Of a stretch of DNA of 64,000 nt, positions 11,166 to 21,590 are shown piece by piece. The stretch covers positions 62,740,509 to 62,804,508 of the forward strand of contig CM073594.1 in NCBI GenBank assembly GCA_037074705.1, in the 5' to 3' direction. The translations under genes and the position numbers were made by a program. Below the pieces are notes generated by a model. The model saw only the letters and a program-made list of their open reading frames with translations. It was not told the DNA's origin and ran no database searches. The stretch comes from Zhengitettix transpicula (Eukaryota > Arthropoda > Insecta > Orthoptera > Tetrigidae). Each line of letters opens with the position of its first letter. The first letter of the stretch is position 1.

Positions 11166-11820
11166 TGAGAATCAAAATGGTTTTTGGAAAATTTTGTAAT
11201 GTAACGCTAGGAACCACATTCCTCCAAGCACTTGTTCTGCCAGTCTGCCCTCGGACTCCCTCCCAGATTCTTTGTCCTCCCTTTGCAACATCTGGAAGCT
11301 CCAATACAATAGCAGGTCTGACCGTAACTAAATCACTACCCTCAAATATGCCTACGCGTTTCGACAAAATTTAGAAAGAAAAATTATTTTTGCTTGCCAG
11401 AGAAATGAAATTGTGTAACACTTAACATTTAATAACATGAGTAAACTAATCACCACTCTTGTTTTCAATTGTTTTTTGTATGACGAATTTGAAGACCAGT
11501 AGATTATCTACATTGTAATGAATTTTTATTGGGGCTGGGTTTTTACGTTAAATCAAAAAATATTATTGACCATTTAAGAAATTTTTATAAGTTTATTTCA
11601 GTTAAGCATGAAAAACTCTTATCTCAGGCACCTGTGGATTACGTAGAAGAGATTAGCTGCCCGTTATCAAATGCGTACTGCTATTTCTGTGTTCTGTCGT
11701 CTGCTGTAGCTCTCGTAACCAACGTACTGACGCCTCCGAATCTCGCAGCTGGCAGGACGGGTTAACTGCAGCGACGACCTAGTCAGGATCACTGCATGGC
11801 GTCGACTCAGGGGTTGACCA
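11166..11820. other. Intron sequence, no feature assigned
   Basis: 11166-11374 has an open minus-strand frame adjacent to the LINE remnant; it might be more of that element in another frame, but no RT motif is visible. The rest shows nothing. Confidence 0.35.
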
Positions 11821-11824
11821 CTGG

Positions 11825-11902
11825 CTAAGGCGTCGGCCTCCGGGATTTTATTGCAACGTACTGCCTAAGGCGTCGGCCTCTGGGATTTTATTGCAACGTA
11901 CT
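11825..11902 (+). repeat. 40-bp tandem repeat, two copies, tRNA-like core
   Basis: CTAAGGCGTCGGCCTCYGGG followed by ATTTTATTGCAACGTACT occurs at 11825 and again at 11865. The GGCTAAGGCGTCGGCCTC core resembles the D-arm/anticodon-stem side of tRNA-Leu/Ser genes, but no complete cloverleaf can be formed here, so it may be the head of a tRNA-derived SINE rather than a tRNA gene. Confidence 0.7.
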
Positions 11903-11929
11903 CGTGCTGCCCATTTGTGTACTGGAAGA

Positions 11930-14560
11930 CGTGGCACGTAATTCTCGCTCTTCACAGCTTTTGTGCTTCGTGACCTTTTTGCATTATGCAACTGCACCAT
12001 GAGCGGAGGTCATCACCAACAACTGTCCCTCAGTAGCGCATCGACCAAACTGCTTCATTTTATTACGAGCGGTGCAGGTCCGTTAAATTCAAACGTGCGC
12101 CATATTGCCAATCTCTGCCGCCGTACTTTAAGAAGCTTCCCATATCTTGCTCATAAACATCGTCAATACACTTCAACTCATTTAGTTTTCATATTTAAGT
12201 TCCCTCCATTATAGCCTCCCATTCTTTTTACTTTTTTCATTATTAGAAAACTTGGTCTAAATGTCATTGTTTCACTGGTTCTTCCATTGTTACAAGAGTT
12301 ATAACACGATGTTGCAGTTCTGTAGTCAACAATGGCCAACAATTCAGTCATGTTGAGTCCAACAATCGATACAGGACACGAAAATTATTTGGATGGAAAT
12401 ATTTATCTCCTCCACACCCACGCACACCTCGTCCAACATTTCACAGAAAACAACTCCTGGCATCCGTCCGCCAATGCACGATTTCGAATTCTCCAAATTA
12501 CAGCAGACAACACTTCCGAAGACAAAGCAAATTAAAACCAAAATACACGCGTTACATAATATTAATAATTTTTGTGAAGTATATCAGCTCTTTAAGGGTT
12601 ATACAAGCGCTACACTTAAACACGTCCGCTCTGATTTACTAAATTCAATTATTTTAATTCAATTAATTTAGTTCTGTGATTGAAAATATGGACATATTAT
12701 CGATACTCGTTTAACAATTTTGGAGATCTGTATAAAATCCAAATTAAAATATATACAAACAAGAGAGCAGCCTCAAAGAATATTTATTGTGTATCAAATA
12801 TCGAAAAACTGTCAGGTCAAAATAAACGAAAATTAATTTATTTCAATTCAAATACTTTTTATGACCCGGAAACGAAAAGGGATTTAAATCGACGTAGCTG
12901 TTCCCACGCAGTTATTTGGTCTCGCACATAACGAGTAGCGTCAGTGTTGATAAATACGTGACAAATTATGCAGCGGGTGGAGAGGATTAGTGAAACGTCG
13001 GGAATTGCCCTGCAATTTATCACAACGACGACGACTGTTCCGAACAGAAATTGGTGAGGGTAATAGAGAAATCTCAATAGATCGATATATTCCAAGAGTG
13101 TCACTCTCACAAATAAGCGTCGCTTTGCTTGACGTTCAGAGATATTGTTGGAACATTAGGAACGTTAGCTGGAATCAGAGTGGATGATGATCCTCTAATA
13201 TTTTTTACTTCCTTAATCGAAAGTCTGGTCATGATTTCAGTATTTTTAGTGGAGCATGTTTAACTCCGTCAGGCACTTCTTCACCAGAGAACGTTTCATT
13301 TTTTATTTCAAGCAATGATCAATAATGTGACCAAAGCAAGATTGGACGAAACTGGTGTTATTCATCGCCCGTCAGGAATGGTAATTGCCAGATACCACAA
13401 CGATTCTGCAGATTTGTCTCAGCTTCTTTTACGTGTACGCAGCAAATTTATTTCACCCTTGGGAAGAAAAACGAAATTTGATTTGTTGGATTGCAATTAA
13501 CAGTAATTTCAGTTTGATCTGATTCCTCGCTACTTTACTGAGACTATATCCTGCCCTCCATTCTTTAGGGTGTCTGGGTAATTAGCCAATGTCAATGCAC
13601 GAGCACGTTCCGTAAATGAAGACCGATCTTTATGTCTTCCAATTACGACGAAATCAGCCAAGAGCACGTGTTTTGGAAATCCGCAGTGCCCATCTCTAGG
13701 GGCGTCATAAATCAAAATAAAAAGTGAATCTTAAATAAAGATATTGAAGTGTGATATACGAGGATTACTTTAGGATTTAATGAGTAACGTTTAATGTGAA
13801 ACCTGTGGTGTGCAATCCAAATTCAAATATTAGTCAGGGAATGGTAGGCATTTTTGTTCAATTAACCTTTCTGAAAGTAATTCTTCATATATTAAAATTT
13901 TCAAACGTATTCGTATTGCGTTTTCATTTCAGGCACTAAATATGGTTACTTTAAAATTCTATATATATTGTAACAAACTATTTTGCTGTTATAGAACTTA
14001 AAAATGATATTATTAAATTTTTACATCATTATTCTCTTCCTCAATTATTAATTAAAAGTCATGGGATGTGGAGTCAGCCGCCATTTTTCAGCGGCCATCA
14101 TGCAGTACATGCCGCAAGGACGAATCTAACTCTATGACGTAATTATTTAATTTGCTCATCGCATTAATATCCACTCCTAATACCATTGGCGCCCCACCTT
14201 AATACATTTAATGAAGGACATGGAGTTCGATTTATAAAAGTATTTCTCTGAATTCCAGCCAGCAGACATTTTCATTTTTAAAATCTGATCATTTTAAACA
14301 GAAATATTTGGTTTCCCATTTTCACAACATACGTTATGGAAAATTTTAAATGACCGTAATCCAAAATAAGATGAGAACACACACTAAATTAATAATACTA
14401 ATTTAGTCCCATCGACGTTAACTACGCTATTAGTAGCTGAAATGTAAAGTAGTTTATCCCAAACACATACGTTCGTCGTTCAGAAAACACTTTTTCTTTA
14501 TAAAGAAAATTTCAGGTACTTTAGAATGAAATCCACTAACAAACTATCCATAGCAATGTA
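11930..14560. other. HCN intron, no feature seen
   Basis: Several open frames of 60-90 codons occur on both strands without recognisable motifs, codon bias or splice context. Composition is ordinary AT-rich intron with scattered CpGs. Confidence 0.5.
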
Positions 14561-14569
14561 TAGAGGGAC

Positions 14570-15840
14570 GAGAACCCATGAATCTCTCTCATATAAATGA
14601 ATGTCAGTGTGTGTCCCTATGCATTCCTAAACCATTCATCCGATTTCGATGGAACTTTGTTGAGTTGTTTTTCGCTACCCCGCGGGAAGTTTCTGTCGAA
14701 TTTTCGAAGCGTTATGAAACTCCCAAGGGATGTACGGGGATGAAATTTGCATGCAAACCATGAAAAAACGGCCGATATTAGCGTCGATTAATTACTTTTT
14801 GGGGTATATGTGATTAATGCTTTCCATCAATATATTTAGTATATAATTTCAACCACTTAAAGCACCAATGAGGGAAGGGGTGTAGTGGCGTTACATAAAA
14901 ACAACCCAGTTTGGTATCAAATACAGGCTTATAAAATTCAGTGAGTTAAATCTGACATGTCTATGTTGTAGATCAGCCCCTAAATATGGGGTCTAAGGGG
15001 GTGAAAACAAATTTTCGTTTACAATCTTAAATTCGTAAACCAATTTCTATCAAACTTTATGCTCATGTTACTTGCGATCCAGGAACAAACACTGAGGGGT
15101 TACTTACCGCCGCTAGGGGGTGGGGGTGGAATTTAAAAACATTCATAAACGGCCTTTATTAGCATCGAATAAAATATTTCCGTGTCATTTAATTTGATAG
15201 TGTCATTCTAGAATTTGTATGTGTCTAATTTCAACTCCAAAAGCCAAGGGAGGGACGCACCCTCACCGCATGGGTGGTGGTGGAACAAGTTTAAATAAAT
15301 TATTGCAAAAAAGACCGATATTCTGGAGTTATAGGAGTCGTGAAGTTTAATTCTCTCATTATTCATGGTGGTTGATGAAATTTTATGTTCCTCTTCGTGG
15401 AGATGGACGCGGTTGAGACAAGGTTTCCCGCAATAGTTTTGACCCCCTTAAGGAAGCGGCTAATTTTTTTTATTTCCTCTATATTTTTGTCTCTATTCAG
15501 TTAAAGGTTGTATTTGTTTACTCCTTTCAGGTACCTGGAATGGTTTTACACTTTCTTAAGTTATCGAGTATTATTTACTGTTTTAATTCGTCGTGATTTT
15601 TAGACACTTTTATTTCATGTAGTAGGAGGGTTCCCGTATACCGTCAGCTATCGTCGAGGTTTATTTACAGTTAGAAGCCGAGGGGTTAGGTCGGGTAGCG
15701 GACCGTAAAGGATAAATTTTATAAAACTGGCGCTATTAGTGCTGGTTAAATGAAATGTTTACCACGAGGTTCGGGTCGAATCACTTCGTACTCCGAATTA
15801 ATTTAATTAAATACCCGGGCAACTCCAGACACTCAACTAG
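14570..15840 (+). mobile_element. Helitron-like non-autonomous element, copy 1 (CpG-rich)
   Basis: The left end has the ATAAATGAATGTCAGTGTGT-type head followed by CCCTATGCATTCCTAAACC, the right end has CCCGGGCAACTCC (a CG hairpin) followed by ACTCAACTAG|T. A CTRR-type terminus with a hairpin just inside it is the signature of Helitron/Helentron rolling-circle elements. Internal modules (ACGGCCGATATTAGCG..., GTATAATTTCAACC...TTAAAGCACC) recur in three other copies of this window (34006, 34985, 38047). No RepHel protein is present, so it is non-autonomous. The start is approximate. Confidence 0.6.
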
Positions 15841-16920
15841 TATTTAATAAGAATGTAGATTTTCAATTGTATTATTAACTCCAACATTGGACATGTTAAC
15901 CTAATTTGTTTATGTTTATGAGTGATTGGAAACTCCATTCTTTAATTTTACACCCAAAAAAGCAGTTATATTGACAGATATAAACTTTATTTTTACTTTG
16001 TCGAACCTTTATAAATCATAATATTACTTGCATAAATACTTATTTTATTAAGTAATGACTGTAAATGTAATAATATGTTTAGAGAATAACTGGATATCAT
16101 TCTTATATTTTTACGGTTACGTACAACAGCAAGTTAAATATTTTTATTTACACTACCGGACTGATAATAATTCCGATACCAACCAAATGATTGATCTTTT
16201 TCTGGAACGTTGGGTTATTTATCGACTGTGCGATTCGATCCTGATCGTTTGTGCCAGCCGAGACGAGCAGCTTTGCGATTCTTCTTTGCCTGCTTTACGA
16301 TTCTAAATCAGCATATCATAGATTGAGATTCAATCCATACGAAACGTGGCCAACCTATCACTGCCTCTGAACCAATTCCTTCCCTTTTTATTTACGACTA
16401 CCCCAAGTTGCGCCCGGGGGAAAAAGATGGAGGGTGACTAATAGACGGAAAGGGCGATTCACTTTCCGACTATGAAAAACTGAGGTGAAATTCAGTGAAC
16501 CAATAATCACGCCCTTGTGTCCAATGCAAATCACATGGCATCAGTATTTCATTTTACACGCTAATTTAGTAACTTGAGGCAAGTTACTTGTAAAATTTCT
16601 TTAAAAAGTCAGCAATGAGACTATTAGCAGTCCTCTGGTATAGACTTCTGTAAGTTCTTATACATTTGAAAATAAATGTCATAAAAATAAAATACTATTA
16701 ATATTAAAACATCACTTTCCATAGGAAAGTCACTTGTGAAACATTTCTGTATAAATATTACAAAAAATCTTCCCAGGGAGTAATTTTGCCCAGGGAAATT
16801 TTTTTCAACGCACATTCTGTTATCCAATCTTCTTCCTCCGAGATGATTCTCGTGTAATATTTGAGGTAATTACTATTAATCTTTAATCTGGATTTGAAAT
16901 TTGTTGACAATGGTGAGGTA
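15841..16920. other. HCN intron, no feature seen
   Basis: AT-rich sequence with short random frames. Nothing recognised. Confidence 0.5.
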
Positions 16921-16922
16921 AC

Positions 16923-17547
16923 ATTATTATTTAGATTATTTGGGTATTCCATTGTCTTGGAGTAGATAGGTAAGCAAGAAAAGGTAAATAAAAAGAAAAA
17001 AGACAAGAAAAGAAAACAAAAAAAAACAGAAAGAAAGAGGCAGTTTAAAGAGATGACGTGAAAGATCGTCTAGTAGATCAGAAAAAATATTTAGAGATTT
17101 ATTCCAAGCGAAGAAAATAAGAAAAGAGAAAGAGAAAGAACAGCAATGTGCAAGAAACAAGTACGGTTAAAGAAATGACGTGAAAAATCGTGAGGAAGTT
17201 AAGAAAAAGATGCAGAAACTCCTAGTTTCACGACTACTCAGAATACACCTAGTTTCTGAAAAAAAAGTTTCTGTACATCCTGACGACTTTTCACTTCATC
17301 TCTTTAACCTAACTTGTTTCTTGCAAATTACCTCTCTCTTTCTGAATTTCCTGTTTTCTTTGTTTTCTTCCCCTTGGAGAAAACCTCTACATCTTCTTTC
17401 TGATCTTCCAGACGATCTTTCACGTCATCTCTTTAACCTGCCTCTTTCCTTCTGTTTTTCTTGTTTTCTTAGCCTTTTCTCACCTTTTCCTGCTCACCTA
17501 TCTACTCCATGACGATGGAATACCCGAATAATCTAAATAATAATATG
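16923..17547. repeat. Long inverted repeat (foldback), arms about 290 bp, one arm purine-rich
   Basis: The left arm (about 16923-17230) is purine-rich on the + strand (AAGAAAAGAAAAC..., GAAAGAGAAAGAGAAAG). The right arm (about 17250-17547) is its imperfect reverse complement. Both outer ends share ATTATTTAGATTATT(T/C)GGGTATTCCAT, and each arm contains the motif AAAGAGATGACGTGAAAGATCG twice in variant form. The arms diverge by scattered substitutions and a few small indels. Open frames on both strands (16936-17160 minus, 17180-17512 plus) are mirror images of each other and need not be coding. It may be a foldback/MITE-type element or a source of hairpin RNA. Confidence 0.85.
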
Positions 17548-18185
17548 AATCGTTACTCAAATAATAAACCTTATTAGAACGCTTATTTAATCCCAAATGC
17601 TCAAAAATTGTGAAAAAAACTCACATGAGACTCTCAAAAACTTATAAAGAAAATTCGTTAGTAATAAAACTACCATTTACTTACAAAAATCCTCAATATT
17701 AAACACGACTCATTTGTAAATTATTTCCAATCAGCAACAGCCTGGGAAGAAAAATTCCTTACAGACAATCTAAGAACCCTTATTCATCTTCTATTCTGTG
17801 TTACCTGTAAAATAATATAACCAATTTTTAAAATTATTAATTAAATCTGTATTCGAATGTTAATGAAACGATATTTTACGTATCTTCAGTAACTTCAAAG
17901 TAAAAAAAAAACTTATATCAAATGAAATATACTTTTCCATGATTCACTGAAAGGGATATTCAACACATTTTTCTGTCAAAGGATATGAAATTCACATTTA
18001 CACCCTCAATTATTCTTAACGTAGTGAACCTTTTTTGCTCTACTGCCACGTTCAGACAACAAAAAACAATGTAGCGTGCGTAAGCTGTAACCTGCAGTCT
18101 GATCTTTTCATATCTCAACTAAATAAAACAATATTATTGCGTCTTATAGAATCCTACATGTCAATTTTTAAGATCACAGAAAAAA
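17548..18185. other. HCN intron, no feature seen
   Basis: AT-rich, no open frame of interest. Confidence 0.5.
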
Positions 18186-18751
18186 ACTTTTGATTATAGG
18201 GCTATTCTCTCGCAGGCAGTACCTGCGAGGGATGTTCTCTCGCAGGCAGAACCTTGTAGGAAAGATACGAAGGGGCTACCTTTGGGGATGCCTTTTCCTC
18301 TCCGTTTTTTAACTAAGGTCCCCACAAGCCGAGGCACCTCGGCCTGTTCAGATAGGTGTATGTTCCGGGGTCACAGACCTTGGGCATACGGTCAGAGTTG
18401 TCCACTACTTCCATTGGAATAGTCGGCCAGCTGCCTCCTAAACTGGTCGAGGCACGGAGAAGGGAATGCTGCGTCCCCACAGCAAACTCCTCTCCCGCTA
18501 TGACGTGAGACAAGTACCCAGTGCCCGACCTACCTGATGCAGGTTTTTCTAGGGTTTGTCCTGCATTTCTTTAGGCTAATGCCGGGTAGGATCCTTAAAA
18601 TATTGCCCGGGGGCCCTAGTTAACCCTTGGCTACCTTCCTCTACCCTTCCACATCCCCCCTTTCAAATCCCTTCCTATGCTATTAAAGGCGAGTTGCCAC
18701 CATTTGGATTACCCTCATCTAACCTGTTACCTAAAATAAACTTTTGATTAT
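18186..18751 (+). mobile_element. Dispersed repeat family X, copy 1, with target-site duplication
   Basis: About 540 bp (18200-18737) flanked on both sides by AACTTTTGATTAT (18186-18198 and 18738-18751), a 13-bp target-site duplication that implies retrotransposition by target-primed reverse transcription. The + strand 3' end is A-rich (CCTAAAATAA), matching copy 3, which ends in a poly(A) run, so the element is on the + strand. The left end has a 30-bp tandem duplication (TTCTCTCGCAGGCAG...). Shared landmarks with the other copies are GGCTACCTTTGGGGATGCCT, TCGGCCAGCTGCCTCCTA, CTAGTTAACCCTTGGCTACC and GGATTACCCT. Likely a SINE or a truncated LINE 3' end; no tRNA-type promoter was recognised. 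Confidence 0.75.
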
Positions 18752-18766
18752 CAATTTCAATTCCTG

Positions 18767-19790
18767 TTGAAATGTTTCTCCAGATACTGTGCTTACCTTT
18801 CCACCTATTTCCAGTTTAATCAGGTTCACTATCATCAAATCAAAGGTTCTTCCATGGGAAGCCTCCTTAGTCCTTTTTTTGCTGAGATAGTCATGAGAGA
18901 TTTAGAAAATTCTTGTCTTTCTCTACTTCCTGTTCAACCTCTTTGTTACATCAGATATGTAGATGACATTTTTTGTATTGTTAATTCCTCTCAAATCAAC
19001 CTTGTAGTCAATACTTCCAAAATTATCATCCAAACTTACAATTCACCCATTAACTTTAATTGGACCGTGCAATTAATTTCCTTGACGTCACTGTATCCAT
19101 TCACAATACTTCCATTATCGCCAATTTGTTCAGAAAACCTTCATACTCAGAGCGTGTTCTCAATTTTCTTTCTAATCATCCTCCAAACCAAAAATGAACA
19201 ATAGAATACAATCTTGTTACACAGAGCTATATTATTTTCTAACTCCAAGTTCCATCAATACAACTTAAATATTGTCCGAAACATTTTAATCTCCAATGAT
19301 TACCCTTTAAAGTTTATTATTAAACATACAAACATTAGATTAAACAAAATCCAATATCCTACTGTCAATCGTCCCCAAACACCTCAAGCCATTTTTTTTC
19401 TCGTACTCCCTTATTACAGGTTTATACATCACAAATTTATCCAAATATTCAAATAATATCAAATATCCATCATTTACAGGTCAACTAATTGATTAAAAAC
19501 CACAAGGACCCACTTGACACCTACAGCAAACATTGTGTTGTTTACAAAATCTTTGCTCTAATTGTAATTCCTGCTACATAGGGCAAACAAAACGTTCCCT
19601 TAATGCACGTACCAAGGAACATATGTCTAATATCAAACTTTCTATTGATAAACAATCTGTAGTATCCAAACATATAAACAGTTCTAAACATACATTTGAT
19701 TGGAAAAATGCTAAGAAAACATTATGTTTATCAGAACAATTACCTATTAACTGTTTAGTTCAAAATACCAGAGTCTGGCTGTATTAGTGA
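18767..19790 (+). pseudogene. Penelope-like retroelement (reverse transcriptase plus GIY-YIG endonuclease), copy 1
   Basis: Frames on the + strand encode HYHQIKGSSMGSLLSPFFAE, then CYIRYVDDIF (catalytic YVDD at about 18950-18972) and a downstream LNIVRNILISNDYPLKF segment. These belong to the RT of Penelope-like elements, which reverse-transcribe at nicked target DNA. At 19533-19690 a separate frame gives C..C spacing, then CYIGQTKRSLNARTKEH, the GIY-YIG endonuclease motif that follows the RT only in this class. Frameshifts or stops separate the blocks (around 19070-19210 and 19456-19533) and the upstream RT is missing, so it is a dead, 5'-truncated copy. It lies just right of the family X insertion. 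A second copy is at 36740-37480 on the other strand. Confidence 0.85.
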
Positions 19791-21025
19791 AAATTTTCCT
19801 ATTTTCTAATCTTGCTACTGGCCAACATATTCTCGTCCCCAAAACTGTATCCCTGGATAAACATTTGTTAGGTGGTACAGTCTGTTCCTGGCAGAGCCAA
19901 CAGCTGACTGCGCGTTCTCCATTGTCCCACTGCTCCATCCTCTCTTTTTTCTGTCTTTTTGTGCGTGAAAACAACGGCTTCAATTGAAGATCATTGTGCG
20001 CTGCACGATTTCTGCAAGATTTGAGGCCATTGTTAAGCATGTCAGCTGCGTACTGTTCAAAAATTTACAATGTTTGCCTCAGTTTTTCAATCTATTCTCT
20101 TTTGTCTCGATGCAAAAGACTTAATTTAGCTAAGGACAGATAAGTCCCGACTGAAACGCCCTCCATTATTAACACGATTCACTCCTTGCCGCCGATAAAA
20201 GCTTTCGTATGAAATTATCTTCATTTTTATAACTCGGATTCTAACATCAATTAAAACAATTTTTTTTCTGTAAAAAAACACTCGATTTAAATTTCTTCAA
20301 GAACTTTCCTGAACACAAATATTGTAGTTGCAGTATACATTATATCATTATTCAAAATATATTACTAACTGTAAATGCAACACATGTTCTTTGTAAGTCT
20401 TTGATAAATTTGAACGTTATTTGATTACTCTAAATAGAAATGCATTGAAAGGATGGATTAATTTTAAGCACTGAACGTAATTTCCATTAAATATTTTCTA
20501 ATTCAATTCTTTAAACAAATGAAGAGGTATAGAAACAACAGTGGTAAACTATTTATTAATATCCAAAAATTAAAAATATTCCTGCTTAAATTTTGAAAAG
20601 TATAACATTTTTAAAAAAGATAAATATGGTTAAAAAAATTTATTCCTATCCTCAAATAATACGTTTTACACTGAAAGAGACGAAAACATTCCCATAAAAC
20701 CGATATAGCTGACTCAAAAATGTGTTGTCCAAAATAAAATATGAAACGTTCTCAACACTTTTAATGTCCACTGTTTTCCACTCAGGTAAAAGTGTTATTT
20801 CAGTTTTATTTTCACACACTACATTTACAAATTCTCAACTTCCATTCATACTACGAAACATATTCATCAAAAATTAAAGCTGGAACTGACATTCAACTTT
20901 TTTTCCAGCTATAATTTTGTATTTCTTATATTTGTTATGTTCCAAAAAATATATATCGACATAGACTCTTTATACAATTTCAAACTTTAAATAAATATAC
21001 TAAAATTTTTAATTTAAGGTCTGTT
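19791..21025. other. HCN intron, possible Penelope 3' flank
   Basis: 19790-20040 is GC-richer and may be the 3' part of the Penelope copy, but no motif supports it. The rest is AT-rich without features. Confidence 0.4.
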
Positions 21026-21029
21026 TTGA

Positions 21030-21590
21030 ATTAATAAACCAATTGATGAACTTATACAGACACTTTTTATTTTTTTATGTATATTATGACGACGTTTCGA
21101 TACCTTTTTGTATCTTCTTCAGGTACGGAGGAAGTATTTACAAATCATTAGATTTATAGCATAATTGTGCAAAGAAGTAAACTAAAGCACACAAAAATCT
21201 TACCAAATTAAATTAATACACTATCCCAATTAAACGATTAACCAAAACCCCAGTTATCTGGTCAAACCCTCAAAGCTACAGTCTGTCATTCAGTCCTGCT
21301 GCAATCATTAACGTTAAGTGAATTGTGTGTCTCGGACCCTTTTTCAGAACTGTGTGAATTTAATAACTGTTTAATAGTTTCTTTCTGCTAGTTAATTATT
21401 TTAATTTGGTAAGTTTTTTATTTACTTTAGTTTGCCTTTGTTTACTTTGTACAACTGCACTATAAATCTTATCATTTGCAAATACCTCCTATGTAGGAAA
21501 ATACCCGAAGAAGATACAAAGGGTTATCGTCATAATATAAATAAAAAATAAAGTGTCTGTATAAGATCATCAATTGTTTTATTAAATAAA
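21030..21590. repeat. Inverted repeat with outward-facing hammerhead motifs (pair A)
   Basis: Left arm about 21030-21215, right arm about 21395-21590, spacer about 180 bp. The arms match over TTAATAAACCAATTGATGAA...CACTTTTTAT at the outside and over ...GGTAAG...TTTACTTTAGTTT... towards the centre. The left arm carries a minus-strand hammerhead motif (21084-21128) and the right arm a decayed plus-strand one (21501-21533). This resembles a head-to-head pair of Penelope pseudo-LTRs. Arms have diverged by substitutions and small indels. Confidence 0.8.
21084..21128 (-). ncRNA. Hammerhead-ribozyme-like motif, pair A left arm
   Basis: Minus strand: GTAC, CTGAAGA, A, GATAC-loop-GTATC (5-bp perfect stem II), GAAAC, GTC. 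Both core boxes are intact (position 7 of CTGANGA is free in the hammerhead consensus), helix III is the minimal ACGT and GTC is a permitted cleavage triplet. Helix I keeps only about two pairs, so cleavage in vivo is uncertain. Confidence 0.6.

Noticed and set aside
11825..11902. tRNA gene suggested by GGCTAAGGCGTCGGCCTC
   Set aside because: No acceptor stem, anticodon arm and T-arm can be completed; the unit is a two-copy 40-bp tandem repeat.
17180..17512. 110-codon + strand open frame rich in Phe and Leu
   Set aside because: It lies in the pyrimidine-rich arm of the foldback and its mirror image occurs on the minus strand in the other arm; base composition explains the openness.
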